Source of the DNA: Patulibacter sp.
Lineage (GTDB): Bacteria > Actinomycetota > Thermoleophilia > Solirubrobacterales > Solirubrobacteraceae
NCBI RefSeq assembly: GCF_030655195.1
Contig: NZ_JAURWA010000099.1
Span: forward strand, 1 to 46,752
DNA: 46,752 nt
Direction: 5' to 3'
Shown: piece by piece, positions 13,524-21,549 of the stretch
Layout: every line of letters begins with the position of its first letter
How positions within the stretch are numbered: the stretch's first letter is position 1
Program-made: the position numbers and the translations under genes
Notes under the pieces: model-generated
The model's database searches: none
Told to the model about the DNA's origin: nothing
Seen by the model: only the letters and a program-made list of their open reading frames with translations

Positions 13524-16178
13524 TCAGCCGCGCCGCGCGGCCCGCAGGCCCTTGGTGACCCGCCAGCTCAGCGACTGCTCCATCGCGCCCCGGACCGCCT
13601 CGGACGAGGCCATGCGGGCGGGGGAGCGCGGATCGCCGACGGGAGGGGGGGACCACGGGAGGACGGCGAGCAGGAGCTCGACGTCGACGCGGTAGATCTC
13701 CTCGTTCGTGACGTGGCCCGTCGCCCAGGACAGCGTCGCATCGCCGTGGTGGGTGGCGAACACGCCGTCGCCGAGGGTCGTGGCGTGGAGCAACTCGATC
13801 TGGCCGGACCGGGCGTGCTCCTCGAGGCGGACCACCACGGGCGCGTCGCGGTCGCGGAGGTGGAGCCGCAGCTCGAGGCGGTCAATCCGGGCGATCACCG
13901 GCTCCGTGCCGAGCTTCAGGTGCAGCTTGGCGATGTGTCGGCCTTGCACGTTGGTGCCGACGTGGGTCAGCCCGCGGACGTTGCGCCGCGGCTCGCCGAC
14001 GTAGGGGTCGCCGACGTTGACGCCCTCGCCGGCGATCGTGATGCGCCCGCTCTCGAGCGGGGTGGAGAGGACGCCGAGGGGGATCTCGCCGGTCTCGTGG
14101 AGCATCGCCGCGTCGGCGATGGCCGGGTCGGCGGTACGGGCGACGCCGTAGGGCCAGTAGACGCTCTGCATCGGCAGCTGGCTGAGCCCCTCGGGGACGA
14201 CGTAGCGGATCGTCGCCGCCGCCTCGGGGTTGGCCAGCGCCTCGTTGCCCGACGAGCCCTGGTTCTCGTCGTGGACCCACGCGCCGAACCGCGTCGCCTC
14301 GTCGGCGGTCGGCGCCGCCACGGAGCGGGCGATCTGCGGGATCAGGGCCTCGCCCAGGTCGGCCAGGTCGTCGAGGCCCTCGACGACGCCGCGGTAGCGG
14401 TGGTACTCGCGCTGGAAGGCGAGGATGCCGGCGCGCACCGCCCCCGCCTCGGCCGTCTGCCGGGCGGGCAGCGGGTTCGGGGCGAAGACCGGCTCGAGGT
14501 CGGCGGTCAGGTCGATCTGGCTGCCGTGATCGGGCATGCAGACCTGCTCGAGGATCTCCGGCGAGCGGACGATCGCCCGGCACGCCGCCTCGGGCGCGCC
14601 CATGTTCGCGAGGAACCCGCGGACCTCGGCGCCGGACGCGACCGTGGTGCTGGCCCCCTCGTGGGTGACCATGTAGAAGCCGATGACGTGGCGCTCGACG
14701 CCCGCCTGCTTCAGGAGCGCCACGATCCGCCGCTGGATCGAGGCGCCCCAGCCGAGGTCGCACACGAGCAGCGGCCCGTTCGGGGCGTCGCGGTTGATCG
14801 CCTCGACGGCGCGCGCCCGGAGCACGGCCGCCCGCTCGGAGACCGTCGCCTGCAGCGCCGGGTCCTCCAGCGCGCGGATCAGGGCGTCGCGAGCCGTCGC
14901 GTCCGAGGACGGGAACCCAAGGTGCGGCCGCAGGCTCGGGACCCGGACGGGGTCGATGCCGAGCGTCTCCAGCAGCAGGCCCAGCGGCGCGGCCGAACGC
15001 CGCTCGAGCAGCGTCAGGAAGTCGGACCGGTCCGCGCTGCCGATCGCGGCGATCGTCGAGAGATGCCGGTTGAGGTTGAGCATCCGCGTGTCGAGCGGCA
15101 GGTCGTTGGCGCGTGCAGCACGGTCGACGAGCTCGCCCAGGAACGAGCCCTCGCGCATGAGACACATGAGCCGTCCGGTGCCGACGACGGCGGCCTCCCG
15201 GGCCGTCCACTCGGCGAAGCCCGTGAACGCCGGCCCGAGCACCTGGGCGCCGTAGCGCCAGAACGGCTGGAGCGCCGACGGGACGTCGGCCAGGTCGGCG
15301 TGCCGGGCGGCCTTCGCGCGAAGCTGGGCCAGCACCGAGTCGCCGAGCGCGACCGGGTGGGGGTGCGACGCCGGCTTGTCGGTCATCGGCCGCGGGCAGG
15401 GGTGCGCGAAGCGCTCCTCCTGCTCGATGATCGCCGCGAGCTGCGGGTCGCGGCGCTCGAGCAGGATCCCCGTGATCCCACGCTTCTTCGCCGGGGCGAT
15501 GTCCGCGAGCGGGTTGTCGCCGAGGTGGACGACGGACTCCGGGTCGGCGTCGACGTGCTCCAGGGCGCGGTCGAAGAGCGTGCCGGCCTTATTCACGCGA
15601 TGGTCGGAGGACGTGACGATCGCGTGCCAGACCACGCCGTCGAGCCCTGGCTGGTCCAGGAGCGTCGCGAGCTGGTCGGCGGACAGGTAGGTGTCGGAGA
15701 CCGCGAGGACCGGGACGCCGATCGCGTTGGCGTACCGCAGCGCCTCGGCGACGTCGAGGTCGGGCACCGTGATCTCGCGCTCCAGCGCGACCTCGAGGGC
15801 CACGACCTCGTCCCGCGTCAGGCCGGGGTGGACCCACTCGGGGATCCGGTCGTAGATCTCGTGCAGGCGGATCTCGGGCGACTCGATGGCCTCGCCCAGG
15901 AGCATCCGGGACTCGTGCTCCGCCTTGCGGCGGAGGATCGCGAAGGGGCCTGGTGCCAGGGACTCGTGGAGGTGGTCGGCGTCGCGCAGCCGGTGCCCGA
16001 GACGGACGAAGACGTCCTCCGGCTCCGGCACGCGGCGCCAGAGGACCGTGTCGAAGACGTCGGTGAAGAGCGCCCGTGCCGCCCCGCTCTCGAGGAGGTC
16101 GAACGCCCGGTGCAGGCCGGTGGGGATCGCCGCCGGCCGGGTCGCGGGGGTGCGCGTGGTGCTCGGTTCGTCGCCCAT
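13524..16178 (-). CDS. Large HAD-superfamily domain protein of a glycan locus
   Basis: This 884-aa protein has an N-terminal HAD phosphatase-like domain resembling the predicted hydrolases (COG5610 type) found among surface-glycan genes. Motif I is D40-V-F-D-T44, motif II lies in SDTYLS (161-166), Lys197 is in NKAGTLFD, and motif IV is HLGDNPLADI (218-227, Asp221 and Asp226). The middle (about 270-640) and C-terminal parts belong to no family I know; the middle contains GPLLVCDLGWGASIQRR. Phe at the third position of motif I replaces the usual acid/base Asp, so its reaction is uncertain. It could act on a phosphorylated sugar or cyclitol. The ATG at 16178 is 8 bases after a TACGGT box. The next gene upstream is a paralogue without the catalytic residues. 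Confidence 0.8.
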   Translation of the reverse strand: MGDEPSTTRTPATRPAAIPTGLHRAFDLLESGAARALFTDVFDTVLWRRVPEPEDVFVRLGHRLRDADHLHESLAPGPFAILRRKAEHESRMLLGEAIESPEIRLHEIYDRIPEWVHPGLTRDEVVALEVALEREITVPDLDVAEALRYANAIGVPVLAVSDTYLSADQLATLLDQPGLDGVVWHAIVTSSDHRVNKAGTLFDRALEHVDADPESVVHLGDNPLADIAPAKKRGITGILLERRDPQLAAIIEQEERFAHPCPRPMTDKPASHPHPVALGDSVLAQLRAKAARHADLADVPSALQPFWRYGAQVLGPAFTGFAEWTAREAAVVGTGRLMCLMREGSFLGELVDRAARANDLPLDTRMLNLNRHLSTIAAIGSADRSDFLTLLERRSAAPLGLLLETLGIDPVRVPSLRPHLGFPSSDATARDALIRALEDPALQATVSERAAVLRARAVEAINRDAPNGPLLVCDLGWGASIQRRIVALLKQAGVERHVIGFYMVTHEGASTTVASGAEVRGFLANMGAPEAACRAIVRSPEILEQVCMPDHGSQIDLTADLEPVFAPNPLPARQTAEAGAVRAGILAFQREYHRYRGVVEGLDDLADLGEALIPQIARSVAAPTADEATRFGAWVHDENQGSSGNEALANPEAAATIRYVVPEGLSQLPMQSVYWPYGVARTADPAIADAAMLHETGEIPLGVLSTPLESGRITIAGEGVNVGDPYVGEPRRNVRGLTHVGTNVQGRHIAKLHLKLGTEPVIARIDRLELRLHLRDRDAPVVVRLEEHARSGQIELLHATTLGDGVFATHHGDATLSWATGHVTNEEIYRVDVELLLAVLPWSPPPVGDPRSPARMASSEAVRGAMEQSLSWRVTKGLRAARRG

Positions 16179-16186
16179 CACCGACC

Positions 16187-16192
16187 ACCGTA
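16187..16192 (-). promoter_or_regulatory. TACGGT -10 box, leaderless promoter
   Basis: The box ends 8 bases before the ATG at 16178 and 5 before the GTG at 16181, which favours the ATG. Confidence 0.5.
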
Positions 16193-16226
16193 GGCGACCG
16201 CCCCCGCGGATGCCGCACGGCGGCGG

Positions 16227-18110
16227 TCAGGCGCGGAGGTGCCGCACGACTGCCCGCAGGCGCAGGACGAGGCGGTAGGCGCGGCTGCCGACCACTGCGT
16301 CGCGGGTCGCCAGCTCGCCGCGGGCCGCCGTCAGAGCGCGCTCGAGCGGATCGATGACCCGTGCGATCCAGGCGGGCGGGTCGAGGGCGTCCGCGGGTCG
16401 CGCCGCCGGCACGACGGAGGGCGTCGTCGAAGACGCTGCGAGTCGCAGCGCCAGCCCGGGACCGGAGAACACGAGCGCCGCGGGGTCGCCGGCCACGGCG
16501 AGCAGGCGCAGGTGCTGGCGGAGGAACGCCAGGACGCCCCGGCGCGCGGCCTCGACTCGGAGCCCGCGCAGATCGTCCGCTGATGCGGACGCGGACCCGG
16601 CGAGCGAAGTCCTCGAGCGGTCCGGCGCGCCGGCCAGCTCCTCGATGCGGGACCGCCACGACGTCGCGGCCGCGTGCGCGTCCGCCGGGGTCCCGAGGTT
16701 GGCGAGGTAGCCCAGGACCTCGCCGCCGGCCGGCCCGAGGATGGCGTCGGCCGCGGTCGCGTCGCCCGCGAGGTGCAGACCGACCACGTGACGCGGCGTG
16801 CCCGCGGCGGCGAGGGCCCGGGCGAGCTGCGCCTGCAGGCGGCCCGGTCCGCCCACGTGGCACAGGACGAGAGGCACGCCCGGGTGCTCGGCCGGGGCGG
16901 CGATGCCGGCGTCCAGCTCGGCGGAGAGCTCCGCGGCGCGGGCGGCCGCGCGCTCCTGCAGGGCCGGGTCCGCGGCGAGCGCCGTCGCGAGCGACGCGAC
17001 GTCGTCGTGTCCGGCCGGCAGGCCGAGGATCTCGGCGACCTCTGCGAGGCGGCCGTCGCGCCCCAGCGCGAGCGTCAGCGCGGTGCCGACCGCGGCGCCG
17101 CCCCCCGCCGCGGCGGCCACGAGTGCCGGCGTCACGGGTAGGACCCGGACGGGCACCGGGAGTCCGAGGGCCCGGACGATCTCGGCGACGAGCTCGGGAA
17201 GGAGACCACCCCGATCGGCGGCGACGACGATCGGCGCGCCCGCGTGCCCGGCGGCGTGCCGGACGGACCACTCCGCGAAGCCGACGAGCACTGGGCCGAG
17301 CTCGGCGGCGCCGGCGACCCACGCGTCTCGCACGGCGCCGGGGGTCGCCCCGGCCTCACCGGAGATCGCGACGCGGGCCACGAGACGCTCGAGCGCCGTC
17401 GCGTCCCGCGGACCGGCGCCGAGCCGTACGACGTGCAGGGACTCGTGGTCGATCGTGGTGGTCCGGGCGGTGAGGAGCAGGATCGGTCGGGGCGCGCTCC
17501 CCGCGGCTGCGAGGGCCTGACCCGCGGCGTCGCCGTCGTCGTCCGTGCCGGCCCGGACCGCCCGCCACGTGACGGCGTCGAGCGCGGGGTGCTCCAAGCG
17601 GCGCCGGAGCTGGTCCGCGGAGAGCGGTCCTGCCGAGATCGCGGAGATCGGCAGCCGGGCGGCCGCGGCCGCCTCCAGGAACAGGGCGACGTCGGGGTCG
17701 GGCACCGTCGTCCCGGCGATGAGGTCCAGCTCGAGGTCCGCGACGCCGTGACGGGTCGCGCCGGGGTGGCACCACTCCGGGACGAGCGCCCAGATCGCGG
17801 CCAGCGGCGCCCCCGAGCCGGCCCGCTCGGCGGCCCGCTCCCGCAGCACGGCGAAGGACTCCGGGGTGAGCGACGGGTGGAGGTGCCCGGCGGACTCCAG
17901 GCGGCGCCCGAGCTCCCGGTGTCGCTGGGCCTCGTCGACTGTGGGCCACGTGGCTCCGCCCTCGACGTCGGCGACGACGGCGCCGACGACACCTCGCTCG
18001 AGCAGCTCCCAGGCCGCGACGAGCTCGGCCGGGACGGTGTCCGGCCGACGGACGTCGGTGCCCGCCTGCGCGGCCGTCCCGGCGGCACCGGCACCGCTCG
18101 CGGCACTCAT
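16227..18110 (-). CDS. Catalytically degenerate paralogue of the HAD protein
   Basis: The 627-aa protein is related to the 13524-16178 product along most of its length. Matching pairs include LERGVVGAVVADV with LESGAARALFTDV, VPEWCHPGATR with IPEWVHPGLTR, LGPVLVGFAEW with LGPAFTGFAEW, LGYLANLGTP with RGFLANMGAP, and RRGVLAFLRQ with RAGILAFQRE. The HAD motifs are lost: DVFDT is DVEGG (48-52), SDTYLS is SAGPLS (159-164), and the Lys and GDNPLAD motifs are gone. It also lacks the last ~250 residues. The ATG overlaps the upstream methyltransferase stop (ATGA), so the two form an operon. It is unusually Ala-rich. A non-catalytic partner or regulator of the active HAD protein is the simplest guess; function is unknown. 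Confidence 0.75.
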   Translation of the reverse strand: MSAASGAGAAGTAAQAGTDVRRPDTVPAELVAAWELLERGVVGAVVADVEGGATWPTVDEAQRHRELGRRLESAGHLHPSLTPESFAVLRERAAERAGSGAPLAAIWALVPEWCHPGATRHGVADLELDLIAGTTVPDPDVALFLEAAAAARLPISAISAGPLSADQLRRRLEHPALDAVTWRAVRAGTDDDGDAAGQALAAAGSAPRPILLLTARTTTIDHESLHVVRLGAGPRDATALERLVARVAISGEAGATPGAVRDAWVAGAAELGPVLVGFAEWSVRHAAGHAGAPIVVAADRGGLLPELVAEIVRALGLPVPVRVLPVTPALVAAAAGGGAAVGTALTLALGRDGRLAEVAEILGLPAGHDDVASLATALAADPALQERAAARAAELSAELDAGIAAPAEHPGVPLVLCHVGGPGRLQAQLARALAAAGTPRHVVGLHLAGDATAADAILGPAGGEVLGYLANLGTPADAHAAATSWRSRIEELAGAPDRSRTSLAGSASASADDLRGLRVEAARRGVLAFLRQHLRLLAVAGDPAALVFSGPGLALRLAASSTTPSVVPAARPADALDPPAWIARVIDPLERALTAARGELATRDAVVGSRAYRLVLRLRAVVRHLRA

Positions 18111-19102
18111 CGGCCGCCTCCGTCGAGCGCCGCCAGCCTGGCGGCGAGGTCCGCACCGCTCGCCCGCGCCAGCCTGGCCTCCCAGACGGCCCGCTCCCGG
18201 TCGCGGTCCAGCGCCTGCGTGGCCAGCTCGTCCTGCAGCTCGAGCACCTTCGCGTACAGCGCCAGGCGGTTGCGCTCCAGACGGGCGATCAGGGGGGAGC
18301 GGTCCAAGGGTTCGAGGATGCGGTCGGCCTCCGCGGCCCACGGGGCGTCACGGGAGTAGACGAAGCCCAGGCCGAAGATCGCGGGGATGACCCGCAGGTG
18401 CAGGTCGTCGCGGTCGACGATCGCGTCCTCGACGGCCGTCAGGACGCCGTTGCGCTCGCCGCCGGCGTGGTCGGCGATGCCCATGGTGCCGCGGCTGCGC
18501 ATGCCGCGGCCGACGACGGGGTCGTGGCCGAAGACGGACATCCCGGTGTCGAAGGCGTGGGGATGGACGTCGGCGGGATCGAGGCCGTCGGGGCCGTAGT
18601 AGTAGTCGCGACGGCCGCAGGGGAAGCAGACGTCGTGGAAGACGAGCAGAGCGTGCTCGCCGGCGGCGGTCGCGCGCTCGAGCAGGCGCTCGGTCTCGGC
18701 CCGCACGACGGCGTAGGAGTGGTCCCCGTCGACCACGACGAACTGGCAGTCGGGCAGCTCGGTGATCGCGTCGGGGGAGTAGGCGCGCACGAGTTCCAGC
18801 CGGGTGGTCCCGGCCAGGCCCTCGAGGACCGCGGAGGGCGCCGGGTCGATGCAGGTCACCGAGGCGTCGAGCGCCTCGGCCTGGGCGATGAGCTCCTGCG
18901 TCAGCAGACCGCCCTCGCCGCCGATCTCGGCGATGCCCGTGGGGCGCACGACGGCGGCCAGGTCGCCCAGGACCTCGCGGAACAGCCCGACGGAGTGCAG
19001 GAGCAGCGGCATCGCGGCGGCCTCGTCGGCCTCGACGTGCGGCTCCTCGCGGGTGTTGAGCCGCGCCAGGCGCGAGGGGTCCCCGTGGGGCTCGTCGGAC
19101 AT
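18107..19102 (-). CDS. Class I SAM-dependent methyltransferase (Methyltransf_24-like)
   Basis: The 331-aa cytoplasmic enzyme probably methylates a sugar or glycan precursor. The SAM-binding region shows GIAEIGGEGGLLT (56-68, motif I), CIDPAPS (84-90) and FVVVDGDHSY (121-130), the last typical of the Methyltransf_24 group. A His/Cys-containing stretch FHDVCFPCGRRDYYYG follows, then GERNGVLTAVEDAI. The last ~70 residues look like an amphipathic helix or coiled coil. The ATG is supported by a TACCCT box ending 7 bases before it. Its stop overlaps the start of the degenerate HAD paralogue by 4 bases, tying the two functionally. The methyl acceptor is unknown. Confidence 0.82.
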   Translation of the reverse strand: MSDEPHGDPSRLARLNTREEPHVEADEAAAMPLLLHSVGLFREVLGDLAAVVRPTGIAEIGGEGGLLTQELIAQAEALDASVTCIDPAPSAVLEGLAGTTRLELVRAYSPDAITELPDCQFVVVDGDHSYAVVRAETERLLERATAAGEHALLVFHDVCFPCGRRDYYYGPDGLDPADVHPHAFDTGMSVFGHDPVVGRGMRSRGTMGIADHAGGERNGVLTAVEDAIVDRDDLHLRVIPAIFGLGFVYSRDAPWAAEADRILEPLDRSPLIARLERNRLALYAKVLELQDELATQALDRDRERAVWEARLARASGADLAARLAALDGGGR

Positions 19103-19109
19103 GGCCGGA

Positions 19110-19115
19110 AGGGTA
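19110..19115 (-). promoter_or_regulatory. TACCCT -10 box, leaderless promoter
   Basis: The box ends 7 bases before the ATG at 19102. Confidence 0.55.
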
Positions 19116-19122
19116 GCCGCGG

Positions 19123-19161
19123 GGCGGACCGCTCGGCCGGTGGACGTCGGTCCGGTCCGCC
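19123..19161 (-). terminator. Possible terminator after wzm
   Basis: The arms GGCGGACC (19123-19130) and GGTCCGCC (19154-19161) pair over a long loop that has an alternative inner pairing. It lies 44 bases after the permease gene stop. Confidence 0.35.
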
Positions 19162-19205
19162 TCCCGTCCAGGACGAGGGACTCCGGCCTGCCGCCCGGCG
19201 CCCGG

Positions 19206-20126
19206 CTAGAGCCGCTCGGCGATCCGCGGGGCCTCGCGGTTGAAGTACCAGAAGCCCCCGAAGAGCAGCGCGAGCGTGATCGCCGTGGGGATCAGCAGCA
19301 CCCACCAGGCGCCGGCGGAGTCCAGGGCGCTGGGGTGGCTCGGGGCGATCATCGCGTGGCGCGACTGCTGCAGGATCGCCGAGAACGGGTTGAACATCAG
19401 GATCCGCTCGATCGTGTCGCCGAACTTCGCCTGGATCGCCTGGACCGGGACGAGCACGCCCGAGGCGTAGAACATCGCCTGCAGCACGACCTCCCAGATC
19501 GGCCGCACGTCGCGGAACCGCACGTAGAGCGCCGACAAGATCATCGCGATCGCCAGGCAGAGGACGCCGAGCAGGAGCAGCAGGAACGGCAGCTCGAGCC
19601 ACGTCCAGCGGATCTCGGCCCCGGACGCGATCAGGAAGATCAGCACCGGGATGAGGTTGAGGACCAGGTTGAACGACGCGAGGATGACGACCGAGATCGG
19701 CACCGCCATGCGCGGGAAGTCGATCTTGCGGACGAGGTTCTCGCGGTCGACCATCGCCGACACCGCACCGCCCGTCGCGTCGCCCAGGAACGTGAACAGC
19801 ACGATGCCCAGGAGCAGCGTCGGGCCGTAGAGCTCGACGTCGTTGCCCAGCCGGACGACGACCGTGAAGACGACCATCAGGACGCCGAAGAGCAGCATCG
19901 GCCGGGCCAGCTGCCAGAAGTACCCGAGGAACGAGCCGTAGAAGCGGAGCTTGAACTCGGCCGTGGCCATCGTCCACGCCAGGCCCATCATGCGCCGGAA
20001 GTCGGTGCCCAGCGCCGACGGGCCCTTGATCGGCGGCTTCAGCGTCGAGCGGTCGATCTCGCTGAAGTCGCGGGCCACCGGCTTGGCGTTGAAGCCGTCG
20101 GGGACCGTCGTCTGGGGAGCGCTCAC
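19206..20126 (-). CDS. wzm: Polysaccharide ABC exporter permease
   Basis: This is the membrane half of an ABC-2-type exporter that moves a lipid-linked polysaccharide across the membrane. The 306-aa protein has a soluble N-terminal lead of about 60 residues, then FYGSFLGYFWQLARP at the membrane entry and six predicted helices. ENLVRKIDFPRM is the conserved cytoplasmic loop of polysaccharide exporters. The GTG start overlaps the stop of the ATPase gene by 4 bases (GTGA), confirming a transporter pair. The family is KpsM/Wzm/TagG-like, so export of teichoic-acid-type or O-antigen-type polymer cannot be told apart. A weak hairpin follows. Confidence 0.9.
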   Translation of the reverse strand: MSAPQTTVPDGFNAKPVARDFSEIDRSTLKPPIKGPSALGTDFRRMMGLAWTMATAEFKLRFYGSFLGYFWQLARPMLLFGVLMVVFTVVVRLGNDVELYGPTLLLGIVLFTFLGDATGGAVSAMVDRENLVRKIDFPRMAVPISVVILASFNLVLNLIPVLIFLIASGAEIRWTWLELPFLLLLLGVLCLAIAMILSALYVRFRDVRPIWEVVLQAMFYASGVLVPVQAIQAKFGDTIERILMFNPFSAILQQSRHAMIAPSHPSALDSAGAWWVLLIPTAITLALLFGGFWYFNREAPRIAERL

Positions 20127-21436
20127 GTGGACACCGCCGGGTCGTCGGTCGCAGCGGTGAGCTCGAGCCGGAAGGGGGGGTGCATCGTGCCGAGCGTCTT
20201 GACGTGCCCGGTCACGAGCAGCTTGTGCATCCGCGGGCGACGGTCGAACCACTCCAGGCCCGACTCGTCCTTGCACACCGACGGCGTTAGGACGTAGCGC
20301 CCGGGGGCGAGGTAGGACTCGAAGGTGATCCGCGACTCGTGGACCGAGCCGGCCTCGAAGCGCCCGGCGGGCGGCAGGTCGAGGTTGTTGGGCTCGAAGA
20401 CGGTGACGCCCTGGTCGGTCAGGACGCTCATGCCGAAGAGCGGGTTCTCGACGGTCTCGTGGAACGCCACGCGCATCGCGAACGTGCAGGACGACCCGAA
20501 GGTCAGGACCTCGACGCGGTCGCCGTTCTCGTCCTCGACCCACGAGTCGACGATCTCCGCCTTCTGGTTGCCGTGGCGGTCGACGTCGTGGTTGACCGAG
20601 CCGGCGAGCGAGATCGTCGTGCGGTCCGCCGACGTCTCCTCGTCGTCGGGGTCCGCGGCGATCTCGGCGGCCACCTCGGCGCGGGCGTCGGCCGAGAAGT
20701 TCATGTCGAGGTACTGGTCCCCGATCTCCTCGGGGTCGCCGATCGCCACGACGGTGCCGCGCTCGAGCAGCAGCGCCCGGTCGCAGAAGCGCTTGACGGC
20801 GCTCATGTCGTGGGTGACGAGGATGACCGTGGCGCCGCTGTCGCGGATCCGCTCGAACTCGTCGAAGCACTTCTGCTGGAACGCGGCGTCGCCGACGGCG
20901 AGGACCTCGTCGATCAGCAGGATCTCGGCGTCGACCTGGATCATCACCGCGAACGCCAGCCGGACGAGCATGCCCGAGCTGTAGTTCTTGATCTTCAGGT
21001 CGGCGAAGTCGCCCAGCTCGGCGAACTCGAGGATCTTGTCGAACCTTGCACGGGCCTCGGAGCGGCCGAGCCCGAGCATCTGCGCGTTCAGCATGACGTT
21101 GTCGTACGCGGCGAGGTCGGGGTTGAAGCCGACCCCGAGCTCGATGAACGTCGACATGCGCCCGTCGACGTGGATCGCGCCCTCGTCGATCCCGTAGATG
21201 CCCGCCAGGGTCTTGAGCATCGTCGACTTGCCCGACCCGTTGCGACCGACGACGCCGAAGAACTCGCCGCGCTCGACGTGGAACGAGACGTTGCGCAGCG
21301 AGCGCATCCGGCGGACCTGACCGCGGCGGAGCGGGTGCAGCGCGCGCTCCTTGAGCGTGTGGGCACCCTCGGTCGGGATCTCGAAGGTCTTCGAGATGCC
21401 GTCGACGAGGATGGCTGGGGGTGCCTGGTTCGTCAT
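20123..21436 (-). CDS. wzt: Polysaccharide ABC exporter ATPase with C-terminal glycan-binding-type domain
   Basis: The 437-aa protein powers the exporter. The nucleotide-binding domain (about 8-255) has Walker A GRNGSGKST (64-72), signature YSSGM (152-156), Walker B ILLIDE (172-177) and the switch His in LVTHDMS. An acidic linker (about 255-285) leads to a beta-rich C-terminal domain (about 285-435) of the Wzt_C type, which in characterised systems binds the completed polymer end before export. This implies export coupled to a specific terminal modification, which the methyltransferases or HAD proteins nearby might provide (inference). The ATG lies 13 bases after a TACGCT box. It is co-translated with the permease. 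Confidence 0.9.
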   Translation of the reverse strand: MTNQAPPAILVDGISKTFEIPTEGAHTLKERALHPLRRGQVRRMRSLRNVSFHVERGEFFGVVGRNGSGKSTMLKTLAGIYGIDEGAIHVDGRMSTFIELGVGFNPDLAAYDNVMLNAQMLGLGRSEARARFDKILEFAELGDFADLKIKNYSSGMLVRLAFAVMIQVDAEILLIDEVLAVGDAAFQQKCFDEFERIRDSGATVILVTHDMSAVKRFCDRALLLERGTVVAIGDPEEIGDQYLDMNFSADARAEVAAEIAADPDDEETSADRTTISLAGSVNHDVDRHGNQKAEIVDSWVEDENGDRVEVLTFGSSCTFAMRVAFHETVENPLFGMSVLTDQGVTVFEPNNLDLPPAGRFEAGSVHESRITFESYLAPGRYVLTPSVCKDESGLEWFDRRPRMHKLLVTGHVKTLGTMHPPFRLELTAATDDPAVST

Positions 21437-21449
21437 GGGCCGACTCGAC

Positions 21450-21455
21450 AGCGTA
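21450..21455 (-). promoter_or_regulatory. TACGCT -10 box before wzt
   Basis: The box ends 13 bases before the wzt ATG, so the leader would be only about 6 bases. Confidence 0.45.
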
Positions 21456-21535
21456 GAGGCTGATCGGCTCCGTCCACCCCGCGCGTCCCCGGATCACCGC
21501 GTACACCTGGGCGGCACGGGGGCGCATCCGGGAGC

Positions 21536-21541
21536 TATGGT
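21536..21541 (+). promoter_or_regulatory. TATGGT -10 box, leaderless promoter
   Basis: The box ends 8 bases before the ATG at 21550. It is back to back with the wzt promoter in a 113-base divergent region. Confidence 0.5.
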
Positions 21542-21549
21542 TGCGGCCG

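Noticed and set aside
11607-16193. Plus-strand frame of about 1,500 codons
   Set aside because: It crosses the DUF2142 gene and runs antisense to the HAD gene; composition is Arg/Gly/Ala shadow sequence.
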